A stretch of 64,000 nt of DNA from an uncultured Bacteroidia bacterium (GTDB lineage: Bacteria > Bacteroidota > Bacteroidia > Bacteroidales > UBA932), in the NCBI GenBank assembly GCA_902785825.1, contig CACZZZ010000009.1, forward strand, positions 168,631-232,630. The letters run 5' to 3'. Positions 43,092 to 52,593 of the stretch are shown piece by piece. A program made the position numbers and the translations under genes. Positions within the stretch are counted from its first letter, which is position 1, and the number at the start of each line of letters is the position of its first letter. The notes under the pieces were generated by a model. It was not told the origin of the DNA, ran no database searches, and saw nothing but the letters and a program-made list of their open reading frames with translations.

Positions 43092-43622
43092 TTATTCTAA
43101 TCCGAAGATCTTTGAGAGGGCCTCAAGTTTTTCCCTAAGTTTCGCTGTGTCAATGCTTTCTGTCAGACCCTCTACAGATTTGCGAAGTCTGGCGGTGTCG
43201 ATACTCTCAATGATTCCCTCAAGCCCGCTCTTGACATCTTCAACGCCTTTCCTGATTGCGGTGGTGTCGATGTCGTTGATGATTCCGTTGATAGTCTCAG
43301 GAATGCTTTCCAAGACAGTTCCAAGAGCCTCAGAGGCACCCGAAATCTCATTTTGCAGGACGAGAGAGCCGTATTTGCCCATAGCTTTCATGCTCCGCAC
43401 CTTGTCGGAGGTTGAGAAAGAATCATAGTTCTCTTCAATCTGGGCGGAAAGAGCCTCGAACTCCTCTTTGGATTTCTTCCAATCGTCCTCGGTGTAATTC
43501 TTATATTCCTTTTCAGTCTTCTCGACGAACTTGTCAAGCTGGTCAGGAAGGCTCATTGTCGTGGCGCATCCGATGGTTATGGCCAGGGCCGCGGCCAAGG
43601 CGGCGAAAACTTTAGCTTTCAT
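43092..43622 (-). CDS. Small lipoprotein with repeated helical segments
   Basis: 176 residues. AITIGC places Cys19 as a lipidation site. The mature chain is highly charged and helical, with a Glu/Lys coiled-coil start (KFVEKTEKEYKNYTEDDWKKSKEEF). It has three imperfect copies of a ~16-22 residue unit containing IDTxxxRK/E: NDIDTTAIRKGVEDV, ESIDTARLRKSVEGL and ESIDTAKLREKLEAL. It resembles the small DUF6565-type proteins of Bacteroidales, though I am not certain of the family. The function is unknown, and its position near ychF gives no clue. Confidence 0.7.
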   Translation of the reverse strand: MKAKVFAALAAALAITIGCATTMSLPDQLDKFVEKTEKEYKNYTEDDWKKSKEEFEALSAQIEENYDSFSTSDKVRSMKAMGKYGSLVLQNEISGASEALGTVLESIPETINGIINDIDTTAIRKGVEDVKSGLEGIIESIDTARLRKSVEGLTESIDTAKLREKLEALSKIFGLE

Positions 43623-43636
43623 ATTTCTTGAATATT

Positions 43637-44740
43637 CTAAACGTTAAACAGGAAATGCATTATGTCACCATCCTGGACCACATAATCCTTGCCTTCCGTA
43701 GCGAGTTTTCCGGCCGCTCTGGCGGCACTTTCGCTGCCAAGTGATACATAGTCCTCGTATTTGATAACTTCGGCTCTGATAAAGCCTCTTTCGAAATCAG
43801 TGTGGATGACTCCGGCGGCCTTCGGGGCCTTATCACCCTTATGGATGGTCCAGGCGCGGCACTCATCGGCTCCGGCGGTAAAGAAGGTCTGCAGTCCGAG
43901 AAGGTGGTAGGCGCCTTGGATCAGCCGGACAACACCGGATTCTTTAAGCCCCATCTCTTCCAGGAACATCTGCCGGTCCTCGTAGCTGTCCATCTCGGCG
44001 ATTTCAGACTCAGTCTTTGCGGAGATGACAAGTATCTCGGCGTTCTCGTCCTTTACGGCCTCTCTCACAGCCTCCACGTAGGCGTTACCAGTGGCGGCAG
44101 AGGCGTCATCCACGTTGCAGACGTACATTACAGGCTTGTTGGTGAGCAGGTAGAGGTCTTTGGCCATAGCGGCTTCTTCCTCGTTGACTAATTCAACAGT
44201 CCTGCATGATTTTCCGTTCTCAAGAGCCTCTTTATAGCGCTGAAGGAGATCCACAAGTTTTCTCGCGTTTTTGTCACCTCCGGTGGTGGCTTGTTTTACG
44301 GACTTCGCGAGTCTCGACTCAACAGTCTCCAAGTCTTTGATCTGAAGCTCCAGATCGACAACCTCCTTGTCTCTAACCGGGTCAACACTTCCGTCCACAT
44401 GGACCACGTTCCCGTCATCAAAACAGCGGAGTACATGGAGGATGGCGTCAGTCTCACGGATGTTGGCAAGGAACTGGTTTCCAAGACCTTCTCCCTTGCT
44501 GGCACCTTTGACAAGGCCAGCGATATCCACTATGTCAACAGTCGCTGGAACGACGCTTTTCGGCTTGCACATGTCCGCGAGAACCTCAAGCCTTTTGTCC
44601 GGCACGTTCGTGGAGCCCAAGTTTGGCTCAATCGTACAGAAAGGAAAGTTGGCGCTTTGCGCCTTTCCCGAGCTCACGCAATTAAACAATGTTGATTTCC
44701 CGACGTTAGGGAGTCCTACTATTCCACATTTCAAGGACAT
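43637..44740 (-). CDS. ychF: Redox-responsive ATPase/GTPase YchF
   Basis: 367 residues. P-loop [15 protein letters not shown] near residue 8, G2/G3 region with [17 protein letters not shown] near 71, and a C-terminal TGS-like ubiquitin-fold part ending in [17 protein letters not shown] are as expected for the Obg-family member YchF, which prefers ATP. It binds ribosomes and is linked to oxidative stress. A -7 box lies 41 bases upstream on the minus strand. Confidence 0.96.
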   Translation of the reverse strand: MSLKCGIVGLPNVGKSTLFNCVSSGKAQSANFPFCTIEPNLGSTNVPDKRLEVLADMCKPKSVVPATVDIVDIAGLVKGASKGEGLGNQFLANIRETDAILHVLRCFDDGNVVHVDGSVDPVRDKEVVDLELQIKDLETVESRLAKSVKQATTGGDKNARKLVDLLQRYKEALENGKSCRTVELVNEEEAAMAKDLYLLTNKPVMYVCNVDDASAATGNAYVEAVREAVKDENAEILVISAKTESEIAEMDSYEDRQMFLEEMGLKESGVVRLIQGAYHLLGLQTFFTAGADECRAWTIHKGDKAPKAAGVIHTDFERGFIRAEVIKYEDYVSLGSESAARAAGKLATEGKDYVVQDGDIMHFLFNV

Positions 44741-44780
44741 ATTCCTCTGATTTATAGGTTCTGTTAAATAATATTTAAGA

Positions 44781-44788
44781 CAAAGATA
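44781..44788 (-). promoter_or_regulatory. -7 box for ychF
   Basis: TATCTTTG on the minus strand, an exact match to the consensus, about 40 bases upstream of the ychF ATG. Confidence 0.6.
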
Positions 44789-44898
44789 CTAATCAAAAGA
44801 AAATGTTTTTCTGTTTCTGTTCAATTTTTCCGTTTCCTTCGCGCATATTCGTTGCCGGACACAGGTGATGTGTTTCCATAGTTATAAGTTTAAGTTAA

Positions 44899-45864
44899 GT
44901 GTTTTTATGTCTTCTCTTGGCGGTCTTTCTCTGGCGGGAGCCACAGGTGCCCGTCAAGGAAGACTCTTTGTTAGTGATGTTCTGGAACCTGGAGAACTTC
45001 TTTGACTGGAAAGTGGATACAACGGTTTCAAACACCTCTGACGAGGAATTCTCCTCTTTCGGGAAAAGACACTGGACTAAGAGACGCTTTCTTGTAAAAT
45101 GCGGCTCTGTGGCAAAATCCGTCTTTTGGATAGCGGACAGACACGGAATGCTTCCCGATGTGATAGGGCTGGCCGAGATAGAGAATCGCTTCGCCCTTGA
45201 CAGGTTCTTAGCCGAGACTCCTTTGAGAAGGATGGACTATGGTATTGCCCACTATGAATCTCCTGATCCAAGAGGGATAGATGTGGCTCTCCTGTATCGG
45301 AAGCGACGGCTTAAACCCCTTGTGTCCAAGCCGTTAAGAATAAAAAACGAAGACGGCTCACCCCTTTTGACCAGGGATATCCTCCTGGCGGGATTCCTAA
45401 AGTCTGACGGGGACAGCGTCGTGTTTCTCGTGAATCACCATCCTTCGAAATATGGGGCGAACTCCTCCTGGAGAAGGGAGGCTGCGATGAGCCGGCTCGG
45501 AGAGATCACGGACTCCCTGAAAGGAGTAGGGTGGAGGAATATTGTCGCGATGGGGGACTTCAATGACACTCCGTCATCCACCCTTGAATATTCCAAAACC
45601 ATGGTCAACCTTGCGGCTCCATTGGCAAGAAAAGGCCACGGAACCATCAAATATTCAGGTAAATGGGAGATGATCGACATGTTTTTCATCTCTCCTGAAA
45701 TCATGGCCGCAAACCCTGGAATTGACATGACGATTGAACGGATCCCATTCCTTACGGTCAAGGATAACACCCATTCCGGAGAAAAACCCTTAAGGACTTA
45801 CTCCGGTCCGCGATACCTTGGAGGGGTCAGCGATCATTGCCCCATAACGGTCGTAATCAAATAA
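44899..45864 (+). CDS. Exported endonuclease/exonuclease/phosphatase-fold protein
   Basis: 321 residues. The frame has no ATG near its beginning, and I take the GTG at 44899, which gives a short hydrophobic leader FLCLLLAVFLW like a signal anchor. FWNLENFFDW near 28, GLAEIENRFAL near 90, NHHPSKYGANS near 178, GDFNDTPSS near 219, and SDHCPITVV at the end make the EEP (DNase I-like) metal and catalytic site. Members cut DNA, RNA, inositol phosphates or phospholipids. In Bacteroidota such proteins are often secreted phosphodiesterases. The substrate is unknown. galK follows at 45916. Confidence 0.85.
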   Translation: MFLCLLLAVFLWREPQVPVKEDSLLVMFWNLENFFDWKVDTTVSNTSDEEFSSFGKRHWTKRRFLVKCGSVAKSVFWIADRHGMLPDVIGLAEIENRFALDRFLAETPLRRMDYGIAHYESPDPRGIDVALLYRKRRLKPLVSKPLRIKNEDGSPLLTRDILLAGFLKSDGDSVVFLVNHHPSKYGANSSWRREAAMSRLGEITDSLKGVGWRNIVAMGDFNDTPSSTLEYSKTMVNLAAPLARKGHGTIKYSGKWEMIDMFFISPEIMAANPGIDMTIERIPFLTVKDNTHSGEKPLRTYSGPRYLGGVSDHCPITVVIK

Positions 45865-45872
45865 TATTTTAT

Positions 45873-45880
45873 TATATTTG
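45873..45880 (+). promoter_or_regulatory. -7 box for galK
   Basis: TATATTTG, an exact TAnnTTTG match, 35 bases before the galK ATG. Confidence 0.6.
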
Positions 45881-45915
45881 TGAGAATGGAATATTAACGC
45901 TCTAATCGCATAATT

Positions 45916-47070
45916 ATGGAAATGAAAACCAAAATCAGGGAGAAATTCAAAGCCCTGTACAAAACAGAAGGTGAGGTGTTCGCCTCCGCCGGAAGAATCA
46001 ACCTTATAGGTGAACATACCGACTATAATGGCGGTTACGTGTTCCCTGGAGCCATCGACTGCGGTATCATGGTCGAGATCAAGCCCAACGGGACGGACAA
46101 AGTCCGGGCTTTTTCAATTGATTACGACGAGTATGTGGAGTTTGGTCTTACCGAGGAAGATAAGCCTCAGCAGCACTGGCCCCGTTACATTTTCGGCGTA
46201 TGCCGTGAGATAATCAAGAGAGGCGGCAAGGTTGAGGGATTTGACTGCGCATTTGCCGGGGATGTTCCTCTTGGTGCCGGACTGTCTTCTTCCGCCGCTT
46301 TGGAAAGCGCTTTCGCCTTTGCCCTTAACGAGTTGTTCAACGGAGGCTCTATCGACAAGTTTGAGCTTGCCAAGATCGGCCAGAGCACAGAGCACAACTA
46401 TTGCGGTGTTAAGTGTGGAATCATGGACCAGTTCGCCTCTATTTTCGGAAAGAAGGGCTGCTTGATCCGTCTGAACTGCAAGACTCTGGAGCACAAGTAT
46501 TTCCCGTTTGATCCCCAGGGTTATAAGCTGGTCCTTATCGACTCTTGCGTGAAGCATGAGCTCGCTTCGTCAGCGTACAACAAGCGCCGCGAGTCTTGCG
46601 AGAATGCCGCAGCAGCGATCAAGAAGAACCATCCTGAGGTTGACTTCCTGTCAGACGCCAAGAGAGTTTGGCTGGAGGAAGTCCGCGAGGAGATTCCCGA
46701 GGAGGATTTCCTGAGGGCTGAATATGTCATCGGTGAGGTCCAGAGGGTTCTGGATGTCTGCGACGCCCTTGAGAGAGGTGACTATGAGACCGTTGGAGAG
46801 ATGATGTATCAGACCCACTTTGGAATGAGCAAGCTCTACGAGGTCAGCTGCCCCGAGCTCGATTTCCTGAACAAACTCGCCAGGAAGTGCGACGTGACAG
46901 GATCCCGCGTCATGGGTGGCGGCTTTGGAGGTTGCACCATCAACCTTGTCAAGGAAGAGCTTTACGACAAGTTCATCGAAGCTGTCAAGGAGAAATTCCC
47001 CGCCGAGTTCGGCCATGATGTCAAGATCTACGATGTCGTCATTAGCGACGGTGCCAGGAAGGTTGAATAA
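45916..47070 (+). CDS. galK: Galactokinase
   Basis: 384 residues. The N-terminal signature GRINLIGEHTDYNGGYV near 24, ATP-binding GDVPLGAGLSSSAALE near 115, and C-terminal GGGFGGCTINLV near 333 are those of a GHMP-family galactokinase. It makes galactose 1-phosphate from ATP and galactose in the cytoplasm. It stands alone with its own promoter box. galM lies 6.5 kb away in the same direction, and galactose-releasing enzymes (a GH110 domain and possibly GH31) are encoded in this window. Confidence 0.95.
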   Translation: MEMKTKIREKFKALYKTEGEVFASAGRINLIGEHTDYNGGYVFPGAIDCGIMVEIKPNGTDKVRAFSIDYDEYVEFGLTEEDKPQQHWPRYIFGVCREIIKRGGKVEGFDCAFAGDVPLGAGLSSSAALESAFAFALNELFNGGSIDKFELAKIGQSTEHNYCGVKCGIMDQFASIFGKKGCLIRLNCKTLEHKYFPFDPQGYKLVLIDSCVKHELASSAYNKRRESCENAAAAIKKNHPEVDFLSDAKRVWLEEVREEIPEEDFLRAEYVIGEVQRVLDVCDALERGDYETVGEMMYQTHFGMSKLYEVSCPELDFLNKLARKCDVTGSRVMGGGFGGCTINLVKEELYDKFIEAVKEKFPAEFGHDVKIYDVVISDGARKVE

Positions 47071-47073
47071 GCC

Positions 47074-47724
47074 CTATCCGAAGAATCGGGTGACCCATTC
47101 CTGATCGATTTTCGGGAAACCGCCCGCGGGTTTTATTGACGGATTGCGTCGGAGAATTCCGGCGCAATCTTCATATACATTGAAGCCGACCTGCAGACCC
47201 TGCATTTGTCCTTCTGAAGGATAGGTGAAAGCAAGCTCGTGGTCCGATCCTTCAATCCTGAAGAATTTCATCGGGGCGTCCATGATTCCAGCTCCGCCAC
47301 CTTTCTGGGCGAGCTCCATTTTCGTGACATATTTAACTATCTCAATGACAGTGTCTTCCAGACCGGCGTCAAAAAGATTTACCTTCTCGATCAAAGACCC
47401 GGCGTCATCCACTCTTCTGAAAGTGTAACCCTCGAGGGTCTCCGAAGCGGCCGTCAAACTTTCCTCAATAACCCTAACCTTATCCTCGGCCACAAAGCCT
47501 GGAGGCAGGAGCCAGATCATGAGTCTCTCCTCGGGATCATGGTAAATTGTCTGCCCTGAGATAAGGTTGGTTTTTCCGCAATGAGGGCATTCCCAAAGGA
47601 ACAGGGAACCATCTTTGACCATATTTTTCAGCTCCGGTTCCTCGGCGACGTTGATGCCGCTGTAGTAGGAGATCCCGTGAGGTTCCCCGCAGGAGGAACA
47701 TTTAGCTATGATGTTGGTTTTCAT
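47074..47724 (-). CDS. CpXC zinc-ribbon domain protein
   Basis: 216 residues. Two Cys pairs, CSSC at 9-12 and CPHCG at 46-50, form a zinc ribbon of the CpXC type. The rest is an alpha/beta domain with no known active site, for example FYHDPEERLMIWLLPPG-like strands. CpXC proteins are poorly understood. It begins right at the end of the preceding 93-residue membrane protein gene, so the two are tightly coupled with the YeiH transporter upstream. A transport or metal-related role is only inference. It converges on galK with 3 bases between stops. Confidence 0.75.
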   Translation of the reverse strand: MKTNIIAKCSSCGEPHGISYYSGINVAEEPELKNMVKDGSLFLWECPHCGKTNLISGQTIYHDPEERLMIWLLPPGFVAEDKVRVIEESLTAASETLEGYTFRRVDDAGSLIEKVNLFDAGLEDTVIEIVKYVTKMELAQKGGGAGIMDAPMKFFRIEGSDHELAFTYPSEGQMQGLQVGFNVYEDCAGILRRNPSIKPAGGFPKIDQEWVTRFFG

Positions 47725-48006
47725 CTATTTCCGTTTATCGATCCAAACCCAAAGCCGGTACATAAGCCAACCCCAGCAAAGAAACAGGACGACATGGATC
47801 CAATAGGGCACTTTGGTGGTATAGACGCCCTCTTTCTCTATATTCTCAATACCTGGAATGTCGGCATAGTAATATGCTCCGGCTCCGAAATCATATCCCT
47901 GGACAAGCCCGAGATGGTTTCCCATTATCCACAATGCGCAAACCAAAATGGCCACAACCACGAGGATCGTGACCACTTTGAAAGCTTTTTCTTTTCCTTT
48001 ACCCAC
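47725..48006 (-). CDS. Small two-helix membrane protein
   Basis: 93 residues. The only start at the right place is GTG, which shares one base with the stop of the YeiH gene (TAGTG). A first membrane helix lies at about 9-28 (FKVVTILVVVAILVCALWIM) and a second at about 66-86 (VPYWIHVVLFLCWGWLMYRLW), with a short charged C-terminus. I recognise no family. It sits between a transporter and a zinc-ribbon protein and may be an accessory subunit. Confidence 0.65.
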   Translation of the reverse strand: MGKGKEKAFKVVTILVVVAILVCALWIMGNHLGLVQGYDFGAGAYYYADIPGIENIEKEGVYTTKVPYWIHVVLFLCWGWLMYRLWVWIDKRK

Positions 48007-49358
48007 TATTTGAAGAGGTCGAGGACAGGCACGTCAAAGACCACTCCCGAGAGGAGGAACCACACCGCGAAGAACGTCAGGGCGATATTGAAGGTCTGGC
48101 CTATGATGTAGAGCCAAAGGACCTTTCCGCCATGCATCTGCTTTGCCAGCTCCTTGAAGTTGGTGTCGAGTCCGATGCTGGTGAAAGCGAGGACAAAGCA
48201 CCAGTTCTTGTACTGGTCCAGAACCTTGTTGATGGCGCTGACCTGGTCTCCGCCGAAGATAGGCTGGATCAGGAAAGAGGCCACGAGCGAGGCCACGAAG
48301 AAACCGATGATGAACTTCGGGAAGCGGGTCCAGATCTCTCCGGCACCGACCTTCTTCTCCGCGCTCTTCTCGACTCTTGTGGCGAAGAATATAGCCACGA
48401 AGAAGGCGATGAAACCGATAAGGATGTTCTGGATGCTCTTCACAAGGACAGCGGCCTGCTCAGCCTCGGGTCCAAGGGCGTTACCTGCAAGCACGACAGC
48501 GCCAGTCGAGTCCACTGTTCCTCCGATGAGGGCTCCACCCATGAGCTGGCTCATCCCGACAGCCTTGATGATCATAGGCTCGAACACCATCATGAGGATA
48601 GTGAATATGATCGAGATGGAGATGGCTATGGAAAGATCGTCCTTCTTCGCTCCAGATGCGGCTCCAGTGGCGATGGCGGCAGATGTACCGCAGACGGAAG
48701 TAGCTGAAGCCAAGGTGATAACAAGAGGCTTGTTGTCAATCTTCAGGACCTTTGTGCCGAGCCACCACATGAATATGATGACGATCGGGGTGACGATCCA
48801 TGCGATACCGAGACCGTAGAGTCCGAACTTGGCGATGTTCGAGAACAGGACGGAGAAGCCCATGATGACAAGTCCGGTCTTGATGTAGAACTCGGTCTTG
48901 ATCGCGGGCTTAAGCCAGTCCGGAACACCTACTGTGTTCGAGATCAGCAAGCCGATCAGCAAGGCCCAGAAAGCCCATTCAAGGTAACGGTTGAGGGTGA
49001 ACTCGGCGCTGACAAAACGCACGACGAGAGCGATAACAAACAGGCAAAGGAATGCCGGAATATATTTCTTAACGCTCTCTCCCTGAAGCTTGACACCGAG
49101 TGTGAAAAGGGTGCAAAGCACTACTACAGTGACAATTAATTTGCGCCAGAAAGCCCATGCTCCGAGTTGTTCGGCGAGAGGGACGGCCTTAGTCGCGGCG
49201 GCTTCACCGACAGCCCAAGTGGAGAATTTGACAGCAGAGAAATCAAATGCTTTAGTGAGGACGGCCACGCATGCGAGTAGGATCACAATAGAGCCGAGCC
49301 AAACGGCCTGCCAGTCCTCTTTTCCCCAGAAGTCGGGGACTTTTTTGGTTTTATCCAT
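48006..49358 (-). CDS. YeiH-family membrane transporter (putative sulfate exporter family)
   Basis: 450 residues from the ATG at 49358; the TTG two codons upstream is rejected. About ten to eleven membrane helices. TEFYIKTGLVIMGFSVLF near residue 151 and LASATSVCGTSAAIATG near 217 are the signature regions of the Cons_hypoth698/YeiH family, with inverted-repeat symmetry. It is called a putative sulfate exporter, but the substrate is not well established. It is first in a three-gene set with a two-helix membrane protein and a CpXC protein. Confidence 0.85.
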   Translation of the reverse strand: MDKTKKVPDFWGKEDWQAVWLGSIVILLACVAVLTKAFDFSAVKFSTWAVGEAAATKAVPLAEQLGAWAFWRKLIVTVVVLCTLFTLGVKLQGESVKKYIPAFLCLFVIALVVRFVSAEFTLNRYLEWAFWALLIGLLISNTVGVPDWLKPAIKTEFYIKTGLVIMGFSVLFSNIAKFGLYGLGIAWIVTPIVIIFMWWLGTKVLKIDNKPLVITLASATSVCGTSAAIATGAASGAKKDDLSIAISISIIFTILMMVFEPMIIKAVGMSQLMGGALIGGTVDSTGAVVLAGNALGPEAEQAAVLVKSIQNILIGFIAFFVAIFFATRVEKSAEKKVGAGEIWTRFPKFIIGFFVASLVASFLIQPIFGGDQVSAINKVLDQYKNWCFVLAFTSIGLDTNFKELAKQMHGGKVLWLYIIGQTFNIALTFFAVWFLLSGVVFDVPVLDLFK

Positions 49359-49408
49359 AAACAAAAATTAGTAAAAGATTCTACTATTTCGCGAATATAG
49401 GAAAAAAA

Positions 49409-52400
49409 TCACAAAGCGACATCGAAGATGAATCCAAAGTAGTTTTTGTCGAGCCCCTTGACACTGAGCTTGTCAAGAGAAGTCCAGGAGTTTCTCGCGA
49501 AGCGGATTCCTACATTGGACTCGAATGGAAGCCAGAGAAGATTCCCGAGCTTCGCCACAACATCGACTCCGGCGCTGGTGACAGTCTCCGAGGTTATATT
49601 GTTTATGCTAATATGGAAGTCCTTGAACGTGTTGAGGTTAAAAGTTGCGATGTCGAAAAATGGCGCTATGGCGATATTCTTCACGTACACTATTGGGCTC
49701 AAGCCGGACCAGTCCAGGTTAAAGATTGGAGCGTAGTAGTCAATCGTGAGTTTCATCTTTTCGGGAGCGCAAGAGTTTAACACCGTTTTCAAGGTACTCT
49801 CCACGAATCCTCTGGGAGCGAAAGAGACTGGGTTGTCCGTGTAGCTATATTCACCGCCTCCGATGGATTTCCCGAATGTGGCTGTAAGCTTTATCCCCTG
49901 GTTTTGAAGGAACCCCGGAAGATACCCATAAGTGTATAAATATAAAGCGTTTCCGAAAGCTCCAAGATGATCCGGCCTTGTCCTGAACCCGGCTTCCGCA
50001 CCGATTCCTAAACTTGGATAGATTTGAGAAGAAGCCTTATTCAACATCACATATCCCCTGACAGACAGATCCAAGGTTGATAAGAATGAAGAGTGATCCT
50101 CGCCAAGATAGCCGATCTCTTCCTCCTTTTGCTCCTCCTGCCCTTCCTGTCCGGTTATCCTCCTGAGGCTGATCTTGTCGTTGAGGAGATCATTTGTCAT
50201 CCTCAGTCTCACCTGCGGCACAATTCCCCTGGAGATGCCTCCGGAACTGAGGTTGATAGGAACATAAGCCTTCAGAGATCCTTCGATGTAGGGTTTTTCC
50301 GTCAGAGCTGAAGAGGAAAACACGGAGACGGAGCGCTTTTCCTCGTTATCGAGCTGGACACGGCAAATCTCATGAGCGGACCGGTCTCCGATGTCCGCCG
50401 AAAGTTCCAGGACAGGCAGGAAACCCGTGTAAAGGTATTTCAGATGCGCGGAATGTCTCCATTCATTTTGTTTTTCCGGATCCTCGTGGAGGTTGTAGCC
50501 GGCGAACCCGTAACCATCCCCAACCAGGTTCTGGAACCACATCGACGCTCCGATGGAACTGGTGCGGTAGTACTGGTCTCCGGAAATATTCTCCACATTG
50601 TCATAATCGAAATACAGCGGAGCCCAGGAATGGATGGTCGGGGTGAGCTTTGACCTCCGTTTGGGTTCTGAAAAAGTAGTCTCAGAATAGCTCCTGTATT
50701 CTTCCCAATCCTTACCGGCCAGTGTCTTCTCTTGGGAGGATAACTTCTCGGCCACCGGATATTTGTGGATGTCGGCAAAAGAAACCTCTCTCATCGGGAG
50801 ATCCTTTGCCGGGGTGGAATATATCATCCAGCCTTGGCGATATGCTTCAGGATGGTCAGAGGGTGCCAAGGAGCTATAAAACAAAGTGTCAGCCGCCGCA
50901 TTGAACACGGGCGAAGAGATTCCGTAATGGGTGGAGGTCACTTGACGGAGAGACCATGAGTCAATATCCAGGAGATACATTTCCCCAACTCCGGTCCGGT
51001 CGCAGACAAATGTCAGCCCCTCGTTATTGCCGGGGAAAGGCCGCAGGCATGAAAGCTCCACCGGCTGTGGGGCGAGAACCTTTGTGAATTGCCCGTCGGA
51101 GAACTCGTATATTCCCATTCCGTGCTCTGAGAGGCCAGCCGCAAAAAGGCGTTTTCCGACCCATGCGGTCTCCGTAAGTTGAAGGGAATCAGGAGCTTCT
51201 GCGGCAGATTCTACAGAGCCGTCAGAGCTGTTCAGCAGAACCAGTCTGGATCCTCCGGCCTGTGGATATTCAACCGCGCTGATCAATTTCCCGTCTGGCG
51301 AAGGCGCTGGATTGAAGAACTTCCCCTTCTTGGTCAGGTCGTGGATTTTTGATGGCGAGTCAGTCCTCGCGTACCGGATTCTTGATGAGCCGCCAAGATC
51401 CCATCTTCTGCCGGGGATGACCTCGGACCAAAGGAGCCTTCCCCCAACTTTGTCGTAGGTCAGGTCACTGGTGTAGGAAGCGAAAGCCCTTGCCTTGGTC
51501 TCTTTTCCTGAGGAAGTGTTGGCTGAGAGAGTCCTGGACTCTGTCAGTCCGGATTTCTTTGACCAGATCAATCCATCGGAGTCGATTACGGATCCGGAAT
51601 ATGCGACATGCCTCCAAGGACTGGCGGAGACTTGCTCTGAAGTCATGAAAGGGCCTCTTTTCGAAGCCTCTTCAGACCACAGCGCCTCATAGCAATTCTC
51701 TATGACTCCGAAAGCGCGTGTGAGGCTCATTCCGCTCGCCGCTTTCACAGTCTTATTGAGCGGGAAGAATCCTACTCTCCTGACCCGGGAGAAATACTCG
51801 TCCGTAAACTTAGGGTCGTCAAAAAAGACTCTCATGCCTGAGATGAGCATGTAGCCGGCCCGGTAATGGTCGGGGGTATAGTACTTGTCTGAACCCAGGG
51901 ACATCCTCCAATAATCTCTCCAGTCCCCACAGTCGAAAGCGGGAGCCAGATACGAAAGGAAAGCCCCTTGTCTGCCCCTACCGGATTCAGTCAGAGCTGT
52001 TTCCGTCACCACCGCATCTCCCTCGAGAAAAGTAGGTCCCGGGTATATTCCCGCGACCGCCCCGGCGAAAAGCTCGCCAGTCAAGCGACTCAAGATCCTG
52101 AAACGTCCCCCTGCTCCGGCCTGCATCTGGGCGGCGTGCCTGCCCTCATGAAACGCCAGAAGCTTTTCCCAAACTATCGGAGTGGGAGCGAAAGGGTCAG
52201 GTGTCGTGAATATGTCCATCCTTTTTGGCGCCCATGCGACAGAAGCGTTGGAGACAGGATTGAAACTATGCAGCACGACAGGCATCCTTCTTTTGTAATA
52301 TTCCCCGATCCTCATGCCGGAAGACCAGCTGACGGAGTTCCTGGCTTTTTCAAGCCATGACCCATAGACCCTCGCGAGGGAGTCTTCACCCACCGGGTAG

Positions 52401-52531
52401 ATAATCCTGAAATTAGGCGAATCGACGTTCATCCACCTCGCATAGCCAGGGTCACTTCCGCTCAAAGAGAATTGGGCCTTGAGAGCAGAGCAGGAGAGCA
52501 ACAAAAAAAAGAATAATACAAGCTTTCTCAT
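49409..52531 (-). CDS. Very large exported protein: HExxH metalloprotease-like, beta-propeller, outer-membrane barrel
   Basis: 1040 residues from the ATG at 52531; an ORF start 30 bases upstream has no signal character. A signal peptide ends in SCSALKAQ. FHEGRHAAQ near 127-135 is an HExxH zinc motif, followed by FLEGDAVVTETAL near 168-180, where a Glu could be the third ligand. Residues about 300-600 contain PSPDGKLISAVEYP-like TolB/PD40 propeller blades. The last ~400 residues are amphipathic strands ending in YFGFIFDVAL, typical of an outer-membrane barrel. The three-part architecture is inferred by eye and needs structural confirmation. It may be a surface peptidase or assembly factor. Confidence 0.68.
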   Translation of the reverse strand: MRKLVLFFFLLLSCSALKAQFSLSGSDPGYARWMNVDSPNFRIIYPVGEDSLARVYGSWLEKARNSVSWSSGMRIGEYYKRRMPVVLHSFNPVSNASVAWAPKRMDIFTTPDPFAPTPIVWEKLLAFHEGRHAAQMQAGAGGRFRILSRLTGELFAGAVAGIYPGPTFLEGDAVVTETALTESGRGRQGAFLSYLAPAFDCGDWRDYWRMSLGSDKYYTPDHYRAGYMLISGMRVFFDDPKFTDEYFSRVRRVGFFPLNKTVKAASGMSLTRAFGVIENCYEALWSEEASKRGPFMTSEQVSASPWRHVAYSGSVIDSDGLIWSKKSGLTESRTLSANTSSGKETKARAFASYTSDLTYDKVGGRLLWSEVIPGRRWDLGGSSRIRYARTDSPSKIHDLTKKGKFFNPAPSPDGKLISAVEYPQAGGSRLVLLNSSDGSVESAAEAPDSLQLTETAWVGKRLFAAGLSEHGMGIYEFSDGQFTKVLAPQPVELSCLRPFPGNNEGLTFVCDRTGVGEMYLLDIDSWSLRQVTSTHYGISSPVFNAAADTLFYSSLAPSDHPEAYRQGWMIYSTPAKDLPMREVSFADIHKYPVAEKLSSQEKTLAGKDWEEYRSYSETTFSEPKRRSKLTPTIHSWAPLYFDYDNVENISGDQYYRTSSIGASMWFQNLVGDGYGFAGYNLHEDPEKQNEWRHSAHLKYLYTGFLPVLELSADIGDRSAHEICRVQLDNEEKRSVSVFSSSALTEKPYIEGSLKAYVPINLSSGGISRGIVPQVRLRMTNDLLNDKISLRRITGQEGQEEQKEEEIGYLGEDHSSFLSTLDLSVRGYVMLNKASSQIYPSLGIGAEAGFRTRPDHLGAFGNALYLYTYGYLPGFLQNQGIKLTATFGKSIGGGEYSYTDNPVSFAPRGFVESTLKTVLNSCAPEKMKLTIDYYAPIFNLDWSGLSPIVYVKNIAIAPFFDIATFNLNTFKDFHISINNITSETVTSAGVDVVAKLGNLLWLPFESNVGIRFARNSWTSLDKLSVKGLDKNYFGFIFDVAL

Positions 52532-52569
52532 TTCTGGAACGAAGATACGGATTAATGACAAGTTTTCAG

Positions 52570-52577
52570 TAAATTTG
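52570..52577 (+). promoter_or_regulatory. -7 box for the DUF5106 lipoprotein run
   Basis: TAAATTTG, an exact TAnnTTTG match, 16 bases before the ATG at 52594. It heads the rightward series that runs through galM, thyA, folA and the glycan genes. Confidence 0.6.
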
Positions 52578-52593
52578 TGGGAATATCTATCTT

